From assembly GCA_017511265.1 (NCBI GenBank), contig JAFWKV010000038.1:1-53555 (forward strand): a DNA stretch of 53,555 nt, read 5' to 3'. A program made the position numbers and the translations under genes. Below the pieces are notes generated by a model. That model ran no database searches. It had not been told where the DNA came from and worked only from the letters and a program-made list of their open reading frames with translations. Positions 28,335-38,416 of the stretch are shown here, piece by piece. The DNA comes from Clostridia bacterium. Its GTDB lineage: Bacteria > Bacillota > Clostridia > TANB77 > CAG-508. How positions within the stretch are numbered: position 1 is the first letter of the stretch; the number at the start of each line of letters is the position of its first letter.

Positions 28335-29843
28335 TTATTTATTTGCATCAAATAAATTTAATTCAAAGTAAAATTCCACTCCATCAATTTTGTTGCAAAA
28401 TCCATAGGCTTTCTTATAATTATTCATAATAGCCTTTACTATAGATAGACCAATTCCTGTACTTCCATCTTCTCTGTTTCTTGATTCATCACCTTTGTAA
28501 AATCTGTTCCATATTCGTTCTTTATTTTCTTCGTTTATATTTTCACCTGTATTAAATATTTTAACTTTTACAGTATTATTTTCTCTGTTAATTTCATTTT
28601 CTATTCTTATTTTTTTCTCTCCATTTATTTCTTTTGCATGCTTTATTGCATTTGTAATATAATTTGTAATAACTTGTTCTATATAAAAATCATCTGCAAG
28701 CACTTCTATGTCAGTATCTTTATTGAATTCAATATTAATATTTTTTTCTTCTATTATTACTGTTGACTTTTTAAGAACTTCTTTTTCTAATTCGATTATA
28801 TTAAATTGCTTATTATTAAATTCTCTTTCTCCATACTCAAGATTCATAAGTTCTAGTAATTGCTTAACTAATTTATCCATTTTAGATGCTTCGTCTTGGA
28901 TTACTTCTGCATAAAATCTTCTGCTTTCTTCATCTTTATTTACATTTTCTAAAAGCCCCTCACTATAACCTTGAATTAACGCAATTGGTGTTTTTAATTC
29001 GTGAGATACGTCTGATATAAAGCTTTTTCTCATTTCATCTATTTTAGATTTTTCTTCGATATCTCTTTCTAACTCTATATTGCTACTTCTTAGCCTGCTG
29101 ATTGTTTTTTCCAATTTATCAGACATTATATTAATACTTTTTCCAAGATTATTAATTTCGTCATCAGTATCTGTTTCTACATATCTTCTGCTAAAGTCTA
29201 AATTAGACATACTTTTTGCTATATCATTTAATTTGACAATTGGCTTTGTGAATTTTTTTGATACAAAAGAAACTATTATTGCAGCAATTAATATAACAAA
29301 AAATGCCATTGAGTATAAAAATTTATTTGAAATTTCAACACTTTCATGTATAAATGCAACTGATATTCTAATATATAGTTCATATCCTTTGTCTAATTTC
29401 CCTGCAAGCAAAAGATAGCTATTATTTCCTGTATCATCATTAATAGTTCTTATAATCATGTTATCTCTTATTTCTAAAATTCCTTTGTCATAATTTGTAT
29501 ATATTCCTGCTATTTTTGCCATTTGAGATAAATTAGAAGAATGGTATTTATCTGATGAATAAACTATCCCATCTTCATTTTTTACTAATATTTCATAATT
29601 ATTGATTTTTACTATTTTGTTTAGTACATCTTCCATTTGTAGCTGAGAATATGACCCATTATAGTAAGTATTTATTTGCTCATATGTACTTTTTAGTGCA
29701 TTTTTTTTGTTATATAAGAAAAAAGTTTCTAATATTATGTTGTTGATTAGAATTAAAATTGCTATTATCAATATTATTACAATACATAATGTTAGAAACA
29801 ATTTAACTTGAACAGAGTTCAAACTATTTTTTAGTTTTTCCAT
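28335..29843 (-). CDS. Membrane sensor histidine kinase
   Basis: 502 aa two-component kinase: membrane segments about 13-36 and 178-198 flanking an extracellular sensor region, HAMP, HisKA with phospho-acceptor His in SDVSHELKTPIALIQGYSEG, and HATPase with N box YITNAIKHA and GSTGIGLSIV. The signal is unknown. It is 16 bases downstream of the response regulator. Confidence 0.93.
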   Translation of the reverse strand: MEKLKNSLNSVQVKLFLTLCIVIILIIAILILINNIILETFFLYNKKNALKSTYEQINTYYNGSYSQLQMEDVLNKIVKINNYEILVKNEDGIVYSSDKYHSSNLSQMAKIAGIYTNYDKGILEIRDNMIIRTINDDTGNNSYLLLAGKLDKGYELYIRISVAFIHESVEISNKFLYSMAFFVILIAAIIVSFVSKKFTKPIVKLNDIAKSMSNLDFSRRYVETDTDDEINNLGKSINIMSDKLEKTISRLRSSNIELERDIEEKSKIDEMRKSFISDVSHELKTPIALIQGYSEGLLENVNKDEESRRFYAEVIQDEASKMDKLVKQLLELMNLEYGEREFNNKQFNIIELEKEVLKKSTVIIEEKNINIEFNKDTDIEVLADDFYIEQVITNYITNAIKHAKEINGEKKIRIENEINRENNTVKVKIFNTGENINEENKERIWNRFYKGDESRNREDGSTGIGLSIVKAIMNNYKKAYGFCNKIDGVEFYFELNLFDANK

Positions 29844-29859
29844 TTATTTTCCTCTCAGT

Positions 29860-30531
29860 TTAAGTTTCAAATTTATAACCTACGCCTCTCATCGTTTTTA
29901 TATGTTTTCCTTTTTTGCCAAGTTTAGACCTTATCTTTTTTATATGACTATCTATTGTTCTTGAATCTCCATAATAATCATAATTCCATACGTTGTTTAA
30001 TATTTTATCTCTCGAAAGTGCAATATTTGCATTGTCTATCAAATATTTTAGAAGTTCATATTCCCTCAAGCTTAGTTCTATTTCTTTTCCATCTACTGTT
30101 ACAGTTCTTCCTTCTTGATCTATTACAATACCATCATAATCTTTATGCTCCTTAGGATCTCCATTAACTCTTTTTAGTATTGCTTCTATTCTAGCTACTA
30201 ATATTTTTGGGCTAAAAGGCTTAGAAATATATTCGTCAACTCCAAGTTCAAATCCAAATAATTCATCTTGTTCTTCTCCTCTTGCAGTAAGCATTATTAC
30301 AGGAACTTTTGATTCTTGTCTTATCTTTCTTAAGACTGACCAACCATCTAATTTTGGTAGCATAACATCAAGTATTATTAATGATATTTTTTCTTTGTTT
30401 TCTTCAAAAATCTCTAGTGACTGTTCTCCATCTTCAGCTTCTATAACGCTATATTGTTTGGCTACTAAAAAATCTTTTATTAACTTTCTAATTCTAGATT
30501 CATCATCAACTATTAATATTGTACTGTCCAT
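29860..30531 (-). CDS. OmpR/PhoB-family response regulator
   Basis: 223 aa: receiver domain with DDE (9-11), phospho-acceptor aspartate in LIILDVMLPKLDGW and the conserved lysine in YISKPFSP, and a winged-helix DNA-binding domain (REYELLKYLIDN, DSHIKKIRSKLG, TMRGVGYKFE). Partner of the kinase just downstream. Confidence 0.95.
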   Translation of the reverse strand: MDSTILIVDDESRIRKLIKDFLVAKQYSVIEAEDGEQSLEIFEENKEKISLIILDVMLPKLDGWSVLRKIRQESKVPVIMLTARGEEQDELFGFELGVDEYISKPFSPKILVARIEAILKRVNGDPKEHKDYDGIVIDQEGRTVTVDGKEIELSLREYELLKYLIDNANIALSRDKILNNVWNYDYYGDSRTIDSHIKKIRSKLGKKGKHIKTMRGVGYKFET

Positions 30532-30557
30532 AAATATATCTCTCCTTTGGTGAAACC

Positions 30558-31736
30558 TTACCCCATATAATCTTTAAGTTTTTTAGAACGAGATGGATGT
30601 CTTAATTTTCTTAGAGCTTTTGCTTCAATTTGACGTATTCTCTCTCTTGTAACTTCAAATTCTCTTCCTACTTCTTCTAGAGTCCTTGCTTTACCATCTT
30701 CTAGTCCAAATCTTAATTTTAATACTTTAGCTTCTCTAGGTGTAAGTGTTCCCATAACCTCTTCTAACTGTTCTTTCAGTAAGGTATATGCAGCAGAATC
30801 ATGTGGAGCTGGAGAATCATCATCTGGTATAAAATCTCCTAAATGGCTGTCATCTTCTTCTCCTATAGGTGTTTCAAGAGAAACCGGGTCTTGAGCAATT
30901 TTTTGAATTTCCATTACTTTTTCAACAGGTATTTCCATTTCAGCAGCAATTTCTTCTGGTGATGGCTCTCTTCCTAGTTGTTGTAATAAATGTCTTGATG
31001 TACGTATCAATTTATTAATTGTTTCAACCATATGAACAGGAATTCTTATTGTTCTTGCTTGATCAGCAATTGCTCTTGTTATAGCTTGTCTTATCCACCA
31101 AGTTGCATACGTACTGAATTTAAATCCTTTTGTATAATCAAACTTTTCTACAGCTTTTATTAATCCCATATTTCCTTCTTGAATTAAGTCTAAAAATAGC
31201 ATACCTCTTCCTACATATTTTTTTGCTATACTTACTACTAATCTAAGGTTTGATTCTGCAAGCTCTTGTCTAGCATCTTCATCTCCATCTAAAATTCTTT
31301 TTGCCAAATCAAGCTCTTGTTCATAAGTTAATAATGGAATTCTTCCTATTTCCCTTAAATACATTCTTACTGGATCATCTACATTAATTCCTTCATAACT
31401 TGTATCTGTTATTTCGTCTAATTTTAACTCTTCAACTTCTTTTAAATCTTCTTCATTGGGTTCTTCTTCAAATTCATCTTTTAATAAATCTACTCCTAAT
31501 TTTTCAAACTCATCAAATACTTTATCAATTTGCTCAGGATTGATATCATTTAGTTCTGTAGCTAATTCTCCATACGTAATTTTTCCATTCTCTTTAGCTT
31601 TTTTTAATATTTTTTCCACTTTAATTTTTCTTTTTTCATCATCTGTTATTTCGGCTACTTCCTTTTTTTCTTTATTTGTGACAGTTTCTTCAATTTTTTC
31701 TTGTTTTTCCTCTTCAACTTCTTTTTTTCTACCCAT
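30558..31736 (-). CDS. rpoD: Housekeeping sigma factor RpoD/SigA
   Basis: 392 aa primary sigma-70 factor: region 1.1-like N-terminus, 1.2 ([17 protein letters not shown]), region 2 ([32 protein letters not shown]), 3 and 4 ([20 protein letters not shown]). It follows dnaG by 29 bases, the conserved macromolecular-synthesis order. Promoters in the window with TTGACA-17-TATAAT fit its recognition. Confidence 0.98.
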   Translation of the reverse strand: MGRKKEVEEEKQEKIEETVTNKEKKEVAEITDDEKRKIKVEKILKKAKENGKITYGELATELNDINPEQIDKVFDEFEKLGVDLLKDEFEEEPNEEDLKEVEELKLDEITDTSYEGINVDDPVRMYLREIGRIPLLTYEQELDLAKRILDGDEDARQELAESNLRLVVSIAKKYVGRGMLFLDLIQEGNMGLIKAVEKFDYTKGFKFSTYATWWIRQAITRAIADQARTIRIPVHMVETINKLIRTSRHLLQQLGREPSPEEIAAEMEIPVEKVMEIQKIAQDPVSLETPIGEEDDSHLGDFIPDDDSPAPHDSAAYTLLKEQLEEVMGTLTPREAKVLKLRFGLEDGKARTLEEVGREFEVTRERIRQIEAKALRKLRHPSRSKKLKDYMG

Positions 31737-31765
31737 TTATTCTCTTTCCTTTCATATACTAACAT

Positions 31766-33580
31766 TTATTTTATTTTAGCTAATTCAATAATTATACTAT
31801 TTAGTTCTTTTTCTAAGCTATTTTTCTTTTCTAAATCAATGTCATTTTCTAATTCTTCAAGAATCTGCATTTTTCTGTTATCTAATTTTTCTCTTTTATA
31901 TAAATTCAAAATATCATTAATTGCTTTTTCTAAGTTCTCAATTTCCAAATCAATTGCCATTATTTCAGTTATATGATTTCTCGCATTTTCGTCGAATTCA
32001 TCTAAAATGCTATTTATATTAATATTTCCTTTTTCAAACTCATCATACAACTTTTTGGCAATAGTTTCATTTAAACTAAATTGAAAATCTTCTGGTTTCA
32101 CCTTACTGCTTATAATTTTAAATGCTTCTGGCTTATTTATTAAAATAGACAATATTGTATTTTCTCTTTTTTTTATTTTTTCAGGAACTTCTTTTTCTTC
32201 TTTAATAAAATTATGTGTTACTCTTGTTTTTTCTAATATTTGTTTACCTTTTGAATTTGAATAGGCTAATTTATTTACTTGAGCATATATTGCTTCTTTA
32301 GAGATGTCATACTCTTTTGAAATTTGTTCAATATATACTTCTCTTTCTATTGAACTATCTATTTGAGAAATTAGTTTTGCTATTTCATTTAAAAATTTTA
32401 TTTTATCATTAGCATTTTCTAAATTTAAATTCTTTTTTAGAGTTTTAACTTTGAATTCTAATAAAGAAATTGCATTATTCATAACATTTTGAAATCTAAC
32501 TACACCATATTTTAGTATATATTCATCTGGATCTTTTGCACCTTCCATTTGCAATACTCTTAAGTCAAAGCCCATTCTTTGTAATATTTTTGCTGACCTT
32601 TCTATTGCTTCCTGACCTGCTCCATCTGAATCAAAGCCTAATATTATCTTTTCTGTATTTTTTCTAAGGAGCCATCCTTGTTGTTCTGTAAGTGCAGTGC
32701 CTAGTGGTGCAACAACATTTGATATTCCTCTTTGATGTAATGATATTACATCCATATATCCTTCAACAACAAGTACTGTTTTTATGTTACCTTTTTTAGC
32801 AACATTTAATCCAAATAAATTTCTTCCCTTGTCATATACAATATTACCATTAGAATTAATGTATTTTCCTGGTGCTTTTAAATTTTTACTTTCTGCTTCT
32901 TCTTTTGCTTTTTCGTAATTAAGTAATCTTCCACCAAATCCTATTACTCTACCTCTAACATCACATATAGGAAACATCAGCCTTTCTCTATATCTATCAA
33001 TAAATTTTCCGTTACGATTTTGATTGACTAAACCAGATTCTAATATTTCTTGATTTCCAAATCCCTCATTTTTTAATGCTTTATATAGTTCATCAAATTT
33101 TCCTGAAAATCCTATTTGAAATGCTTTTAAAGTTTCATTATTTAATTTTCTTTGCTTTATATATTCTTGAGCTTCTTTAGATGTAGGTTTGTACAAATTC
33201 TGGTGATAATATTCAGCAGCAAATTTATTTACTTTAAAAACTTTAGCTTTTAATTCTTCTTTTGCTGTATCAATATTTCCATCTAGCTGTGGTAGTTGTA
33301 TGTTTGCTCTTTCGGCTAAAACTTCTATAGATTCTCTAAAACTTATTCCTTCTATCTTGCTTATAAATGTAAAAATATTTCCTCCTACACCACATCCAAA
33401 GCAATGAAAAATTTGCTTATCTGGTGAAACAGAAAAAGAAGGTGATTTTTCATTATGAAATGGACATAGTCCAAAGAAATTTCTTCCACTTCTTTTTAAA
33501 CGAACATACTGTGAAATTACATCTACAATATCATTTGATTGTCTTATATCTTCTAATATTTCTTCACTATATCTCGCCAT
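31766..33580 (-). CDS. dnaG: DNA primase DnaG
   Basis: 604 aa RNA primase. N-terminal CHC2 zinc domain (CPFHNEKSPSFS, FHCFGCG), TOPRIM core (VVEGYMDVISL, GFDSDGAGQEA) and a helicase-binding C-terminal domain. Standard length and upstream of rpoD. Confidence 0.97.
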   Translation of the reverse strand: MARYSEEILEDIRQSNDIVDVISQYVRLKRSGRNFFGLCPFHNEKSPSFSVSPDKQIFHCFGCGVGGNIFTFISKIEGISFRESIEVLAERANIQLPQLDGNIDTAKEELKAKVFKVNKFAAEYYHQNLYKPTSKEAQEYIKQRKLNNETLKAFQIGFSGKFDELYKALKNEGFGNQEILESGLVNQNRNGKFIDRYRERLMFPICDVRGRVIGFGGRLLNYEKAKEEAESKNLKAPGKYINSNGNIVYDKGRNLFGLNVAKKGNIKTVLVVEGYMDVISLHQRGISNVVAPLGTALTEQQGWLLRKNTEKIILGFDSDGAGQEAIERSAKILQRMGFDLRVLQMEGAKDPDEYILKYGVVRFQNVMNNAISLLEFKVKTLKKNLNLENANDKIKFLNEIAKLISQIDSSIEREVYIEQISKEYDISKEAIYAQVNKLAYSNSKGKQILEKTRVTHNFIKEEKEVPEKIKKRENTILSILINKPEAFKIISSKVKPEDFQFSLNETIAKKLYDEFEKGNININSILDEFDENARNHITEIMAIDLEIENLEKAINDILNLYKREKLDNRKMQILEELENDIDLEKKNSLEKELNSIIIELAKIK

Positions 33581-33664
33581 ATCTGCCTCACTTTCTTTTT
33601 AATTTATGCTATTATATTATTCGACGAATTTTACATAAATCCCCTAATATTATCAAAATAAACT

Positions 33665-34195
33665 TTAAAATTCTAAAATATTCCAAATTAATACTGAAGC
33701 AATTATTCCTATAATATCTGCACCTAATGCAGCTAATAAAACAAATCTTGTATTCTTTATACCAACACATCCTGTATAAATTGCAATAGTATACAATGTT
33801 GTTTCTGTTGATCCCATAATAGTTGATGCAATTAATCCTATATTGCTATCTACCCCATAATTTTTCATAATATCTGTTGCTACAGCGATTGATGCACTAC
33901 CAGATATAGGTCTAAGCATAGCTAGCGGCATAATTTCACTCGGGATTTTAAGTATTGAAAGAACTGGGCTTAAAACGTTTATAATTAATTCTAAAATTCC
34001 GGAACTACGTAATAATCCTATTGCTAAAAATAAGCCTATTAATGTAGGAAAAATTTTTAAAACTATATTTAATCCTTCCTTAGCTCCTTCTAAAAAAATG
34101 TCAAATACTTTATTTTTCTCAATTAAGCCATATACGATTATTAATAGCAATATCAACGGCATTACTGAACTTGAAAAATAATTTATAAATTTCAA
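33665..34195 (-). CDS. spmB: Spore maturation protein SpmB
   Basis: 176 aa polytopic membrane protein of the nucleoside-recognition/gate family; motifs PISGSASIAVATDIM and GSTETTLYTIAIY are typical of SpmB. SpmA and SpmB act in core dehydration of spores. It starts one base after spmA ends. Confidence 0.9.
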   Translation of the reverse strand: MKFINYFSSSVMPLILLLIIVYGLIEKNKVFDIFLEGAKEGLNIVLKIFPTLIGLFLAIGLLRSSGILELIINVLSPVLSILKIPSEIMPLAMLRPISGSASIAVATDIMKNYGVDSNIGLIASTIMGSTETTLYTIAIYTGCVGIKNTRFVLLAALGADIIGIIASVLIWNILEF

Positions 34196-34196
34196 A

Positions 34197-34775
34197 TTAT
34201 TTACTCCTCTTTATACATATCTTGGTTATAAAAATAGCAGTTATTGCTGCACATATTGTTGCAAACCATACGGGAAAAATTATTCCTGTAGGATTTTTTG
34301 CACCTAATGAATTTCTAATTGCAATTACTGTAGTTGGTATTAGCTGCAAAGATGCTGTATTTATCACAATAAACATTGCCATTGAATTAGAAATTGTATC
34401 TTTTTTATCATTTTCCTTTTGTAATGATTTCATAACTTTTAATCCTATTGGTGTAGCTGCATTGCCCAAACCTAAAATATTTGTTATCATATTCATAGCA
34501 ATTTCTTTATTTACACTACTTTCTTTTTTTATTTCAGGAAATAAGAATCGTATAAGTGGATATAATATTTTTGTTAACTTATTAACTAAGCTGGTTTTTG
34601 TTGCAATTTCCATTATTCCATTCCATAGGCAAATTGTCCCAAGTAATGTTATAGATAATTGCACAGCATCTTGTGTAGATTCAAATATAGAATTATTTAT
34701 TTTATCAGTATTTCCAGACATAAACCCATATATAAACGAAACTATTATAAATATAGGCCATAAAAAATTTAGCAT
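34197..34775 (-). CDS. spmA: Spore maturation protein SpmA
   Basis: 192 aa membrane protein with gate-domain motifs (GTICLWNGIMEIA, LGLGNAATPIGLKVMKSLQ). Paired with spmB in the usual order. Confidence 0.9.
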   Translation of the reverse strand: MLNFLWPIFIIVSFIYGFMSGNTDKINNSIFESTQDAVQLSITLLGTICLWNGIMEIATKTSLVNKLTKILYPLIRFLFPEIKKESSVNKEIAMNMITNILGLGNAATPIGLKVMKSLQKENDKKDTISNSMAMFIVINTASLQLIPTTVIAIRNSLGAKNPTGIIFPVWFATICAAITAIFITKICIKRSK

Positions 34776-34845
34776 CGCAACCCCTTCATTTTAGTGAACT
34801 TTAATAATTATATTCCAAATATTTCAAAATATGTTTACATTTCTA

Positions 34846-34874
34846 TTGACCTCAAGTTCAAAATATGATAAGAT
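34846..34874 (+). promoter_or_regulatory. Promoter of the AbrB-like gene
   Basis: TTGACC (34846-34851), 17-base spacer, TAAGAT (34869-34874), about 50 bases before the ATG, divergent from spmA. Confidence 0.65.
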
Positions 34875-34926
34875 ATTAGTTGAAAAAAGATGTCGAATTT
34901 TGTTGAATAATAAGGAGGGTTTTAGT

Positions 34927-35178
34927 ATGAAATCAACAGGTATTGTGAGAAGGGTAGATGAACTTGGAAGAGTCGTTATTCCTATAGAAATTAGAAATAA
35001 ATTTGATATTAAAGAAAAGGATCCTATAGAAATTTATGTTGATGGCTCATCTATAATATTGAAAAAATTTGAACCTAATTGTGTATTTTGCGGTAATTCA
35101 AAAAACTTAGTAGAATATAATGATAAGTTAGTTTGTAATAAATGTATTAAAAAACTTAATGATTTAAGCGAAAAATAA
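34927..35178 (+). CDS. AbrB/SpoVT-family transition regulator with Cys motif
   Basis: 83 aa DNA-binding protein from the ATG at 34927 after AAGGAGGG. N-terminal swapped-hairpin AbrB domain (STGIVRRVDELGRVVIPIEI), and a C-terminal pair CVFC...CNKC that could bind zinc and replaces the SpoVT GAF domain. Regulators of this type control entry to stationary phase and sporulation in clostridia. Confidence 0.9.
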   Translation: MKSTGIVRRVDELGRVVIPIEIRNKFDIKEKDPIEIYVDGSSIILKKFEPNCVFCGNSKNLVEYNDKLVCNKCIKKLNDLSEK

Positions 35179-35217
35179 AAACTAACAAATTATATTTTAA
35201 AAAATATCAATCTATCC

Positions 35218-35258
35218 AAAAGTGCAAATAACATTTACCTCGTTATTTGCACTTTCAT
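35218..35258. terminator. Bidirectional terminator between AbrB-like gene and sortase
   Basis: Stem AAGTGCAAATAAC / GTTATTTGCACTT with T-rich flanks, between converging genes. Confidence 0.85.
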
Positions 35259-35266
35259 TTTATTAA

Positions 35267-35992
35267 TTAAACTTGTGTAGCCTTTACTACGACTCTTTGT
35301 TGACTGTCATCAGTACATGTAATTAGTGTAACCTCTTTTTTTCCATTTGTAAGTTGAGAAGTACACCTTACATCTGTTGGCTCTACTGTATATTTATCAT
35401 AAATCTTATATGTAAGAGTTTTTCCTGCCATATCTGTAAGATTTACTGTTTCACCCATTTCTAGATTAGGTACTTTACTAAAAAATTTTTTATTTCTATA
35501 ATTATGTCCAACTATGCAAAAGTTGCCCACTTCATTTGGATTTGGTCCCCAAAATTTACAAGGTGAAATTTTTAAAAGTTCATCAGATGTTTCAGAAAGA
35601 ACTGGATAAGTTAAGTTTAAGCTTGGTATACTTACTGTAGCAACAGTAGAATATGAATTTCCATCTGATGCGGTAATAACTTGATTTTGAGTTTGTTTAT
35701 TACGTTGCTGATTTTGAGTTTGAGCTTGACCTTGACCTTGGTCTTCTTCTGGTTTTGAATCTAAATATGCTACTAAAATTCCATCATTAACAGTTGTATT
35801 ATCATTAATTCCTGATAAAACTTCTTGAGAAACCGCTTCACTTCTATCTCTATCATATGCTGCATATAAATATGATCCACTAAGTATAGCAATTAATATT
35901 ATTGATAATATAAAATGAACTTTATAAAATTTTTTCTTTTTTTTCAATTCTGGAGTGACATATAATTTCTTGGTAATTAAAATTTGATTCAT
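35267..35992 (-). CDS. Sortase family transpeptidase
   Basis: 241 aa with an N-terminal membrane segment (about 26-46), a Gln-rich linker (about 85-105) and the sortase barrel: His in VGHNYRNKKFF (about 163), Cys in TLITCTDDS (about 227), Arg in QQRVVVKA (about 233). Class is uncertain. No LPXTG protein is adjacent, so it may act on other substrates than the sortase at 15597. Confidence 0.9.
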   Translation of the reverse strand: MNQILITKKLYVTPELKKKKKFYKVHFILSIILIAILSGSYLYAAYDRDRSEAVSQEVLSGINDNTTVNDGILVAYLDSKPEEDQGQGQAQTQNQQRNKQTQNQVITASDGNSYSTVATVSIPSLNLTYPVLSETSDELLKISPCKFWGPNPNEVGNFCIVGHNYRNKKFFSKVPNLEMGETVNLTDMAGKTLTYKIYDKYTVEPTDVRCTSQLTNGKKEVTLITCTDDSQQRVVVKATQV

Positions 35993-36054
35993 TATACTCT
36001 CCCTAATTTTATAATCATCTTCTATTATAACACAAAATACGTGATAAATAAAGG

Positions 36055-36915
36055 CTATTCGTAAATTTTTTTATAAATTTCGACAAAATCTTCTATTGTT
36101 AATTTCTCAGGTCTGATATTTTCATCTATATCAATTGCATTCAATATTTTTAGTCCTTGATCTTTACTACTAAATATATGAGTATTTGTTAAACTATTTA
36201 ACAATGTTTTTCTTCTTTGCATAAAAGCACATTTTATCATATTAAAAAAATTTTTTTCTTCTTTTATTATAACGACAGGTTTATTTCTTACTTTTAATTT
36301 TATTACTTCTGACGTAACTTCTGGTTCTGGTATAAATGAGTTATTAGGTACTTCCATTATTTTTTCTGAATCACAATAATAATACACAGTATATGTAATT
36401 GCACCTGTTTGTTTTCCTCCAGGTATTTCAATTAATCTATCTGCAACCTCTTTTTGTATCATAACAGTAATACTTTCAATGTCTAGCTTATCTTCTAGTA
36501 ATTTCATTATTATTGGAGTAGTTATATAATATGGTAAATTTGCTACAACTTTAACATTTTTTATTTTCCCATTTATTTTTTGCTCAGAAATTATTCTTTT
36601 TAAATCAACTTTTAAAACATCTTGATTTATGATTTCTAAATTATCATATAATAGAAAGCGTTCTTTTAGAATATTAATCATTTTACTATCAAGTTCTATG
36701 CAAATTACTTTTCCTGCTTTTTCTAACAAGTATTGGGTTAAAGTTCCCAGCCCTGGGCCTATTTCTATTATTAGATCCTCTTTTTCTATATTTGCGGAAT
36801 CAATAATAGCATTTACTACCTCTTCATTTATTAAAAAATTTTGCCCTAAAGATTTATTTGCTTTTATCGAATATTTTTTCATTATAAACTTTGTTTCATC
36901 TAAAATGCTTTTCAT
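36055..36915 (-). CDS. rsmA: 16S rRNA dimethyladenosine transferase RsmA (KsgA)
   Basis: 286 aa. SAM-binding EIGPGLGTLTQYLLE, catalytic NLPYYITTPI and the N-terminal KSLGQNFLINE are diagnostic. It dimethylates two adjacent adenosines near the 3' end of 16S rRNA during small-subunit assembly. Ribosome site GGAGG precedes the ATG. Confidence 0.97.
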   Translation of the reverse strand: MKSILDETKFIMKKYSIKANKSLGQNFLINEEVVNAIIDSANIEKEDLIIEIGPGLGTLTQYLLEKAGKVICIELDSKMINILKERFLLYDNLEIINQDVLKVDLKRIISEQKINGKIKNVKVVANLPYYITTPIIMKLLEDKLDIESITVMIQKEVADRLIEIPGGKQTGAITYTVYYYCDSEKIMEVPNNSFIPEPEVTSEVIKLKVRNKPVVIIKEEKNFFNMIKCAFMQRRKTLLNSLTNTHIFSSKDQGLKILNAIDIDENIRPEKLTIEDFVEIYKKIYE

Positions 36916-36949
36916 ATCAAACCTCCACTAAAATTATATCACAAAAACA

Positions 36950-37206
36950 AGTTATTAACAAATATAGCTCTAAATATAAAGTAACTAATCAGCTATTTAT
37001 GTATTTAGCCAAAGTATTGATATATAAATAAAGAAAATCTGCGTAAGCGACCAAACGAGCGAAGCGAGTGCGATTGGAGCAAGCTACAGACTAGTACTTT
37101 TAGTTCGTAGCTTGCGACACACAAAGATTTTCGTATTTATATATCAACACTTTGACAAAATGCATAAATAGTTGATTAGTTACAAATATATTTAATTTTA
37201 CATAAC
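36950..37206. repeat. Family B hairpin repeat, copy 2
   Basis: Core AAATCTGCGTAAGCGACC to CACACAAAGATTT between arms that match each other but not those of copies 1 and 3. The left arm begins AAACAAGTTATTAA, an inverted near-copy of the last codons of yraN (AAA CAA GTT ATG TAA) at the right end. It lies between yraN and rsmA, same strand. Confidence 0.8.
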
Positions 37207-37551
37207 TTGTTTTATGTGATTAACTTTAGCTATACCTCTGTCAATAAAAACTTCTATTACATCAAACCTTACAAAATGATTCTCCAGCCTATGTATATGC
37301 AAATAATACTTAGCAACTCTAAATATATGTTTCTGCTTGTTTTTTCCAACAGCTTCTATTGGTGTGCCATATAAAAAATTACTTCGTGTTTTTACCTCAA
37401 TAAATACAATATACTCATTATTTCTAGCTATAATATCAAGTTCTCCCTGCCTGCAAGAAAAATTTCTCTCTATAATTTTGTATCCTTTTTGTTCTAAAAA
37501 TCTTACAGCTACATCTTCTCCATATTTTCCTATTATATGTCTTTGGTACAT
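37198..37551 (-). CDS. YraN/UPF0102 endonuclease-like protein
   Basis: 117 aa with the restriction-endonuclease-like core GELDIIARNNEYIVFIEVKTRS. Family function is poorly known; next to dprA and comM in many genomes, as here (7 bases from dprA). Confidence 0.92.
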   Translation of the reverse strand: MYQRHIIGKYGEDVAVRFLEQKGYKIIERNFSCRQGELDIIARNNEYIVFIEVKTRSNFLYGTPIEAVGKNKQKHIFRVAKYYLHIHRLENHFVRFDVIEVFIDRGIAKVNHIKQVM

Positions 37552-37558
37552 TTTACAC

Positions 37559-38416
37559 CTACTTTCTTATAAAATTTTTCCCTGGAAGCTCTATTATTTT
37601 TTCTTCAAGTTCAAGCATCATTAATTTATAACTAATTTCTTTGATATCACATGTAAGTTTTTTAGCAATGTCATTTATATGTTGAGGTTTATAAGTCAAA
37701 ACATTATATAAATCTTTAAGTTCTTCATCCACAAAAATATCTGAATTTTGAATTTCTTTTTTCTCAAATTTATGATTTTCAAATTCTTCCAAAATATCTT
37801 CTACACAAGTAACTAATTTAGCTCCATTTTGAATAATTAAATTACATGTTATTCCTTTTTCATTTTCTAAGCTACTTGGTATACTAAACACAGGTTTTTC
37901 TTGCTCTTTTGTAATTCTTGCTGTTACACTTGTTCCGCTTCTATACCCTGCTTCAATAACTAAAGTTCCTACTGCTATGCCAGCAACAATTCTATTTCTT
38001 TCTAAAAATTTTTTTGATTCTGCTTTTTCATTAATAGAATATTCAGTGACTACGGCTCCATTTGAAGCAAGTATGTTTTTATATAGATTTTCGTTTTCTT
38101 TAGGATAGATATAGTTAAACCCATTTGGAAGTACTGCAATTGTGTTACCTCCATTTTCTAAACAAGTTTTATGTGCAATAGAGTCAATTCCATTTGCTAA
38201 GCCACTAATAATAGTAATTCCATATTGTACAAGTTCTTTTGTAAAGCGATTGCACATCCTTTTCCCATAACTTGTTGGACATCTTGTACCAATAACTGCT
38301 ATTCCAAAACTATTTAATAAACTCATATTTCCTTTAACATATATTTCATTTGGTCTTTTATTAATTTTTAATAATCTTTCTGGATACTCTTTATTTGTAT
38401 AATTGATTTTAATCAA
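37559..38416 (-). CDS. dprA: DNA processing protein DprA (Smf)
   Basis: 285 aa. Rossmann-fold motifs IGTRCPTSYGKR, SGLANGIDSIAHK and GTLVIEAGYRSGTSVTA bind single-stranded DNA and load RecA in transformation. The TTG start overlaps the stop of comM (TTGA), so the two are coupled. The C-terminal winged-helix region is present. Confidence 0.93.
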   Translation of the reverse strand: MIKINYTNKEYPERLLKINKRPNEIYVKGNMSLLNSFGIAVIGTRCPTSYGKRMCNRFTKELVQYGITIISGLANGIDSIAHKTCLENGGNTIAVLPNGFNYIYPKENENLYKNILASNGAVVTEYSINEKAESKKFLERNRIVAGIAVGTLVIEAGYRSGTSVTARITKEQEKPVFSIPSSLENEKGITCNLIIQNGAKLVTCVEDILEEFENHKFEKKEIQNSDIFVDEELKDLYNVLTYKPQHINDIAKKLTCDIKEISYKLMMLELEEKIIELPGKNFIRK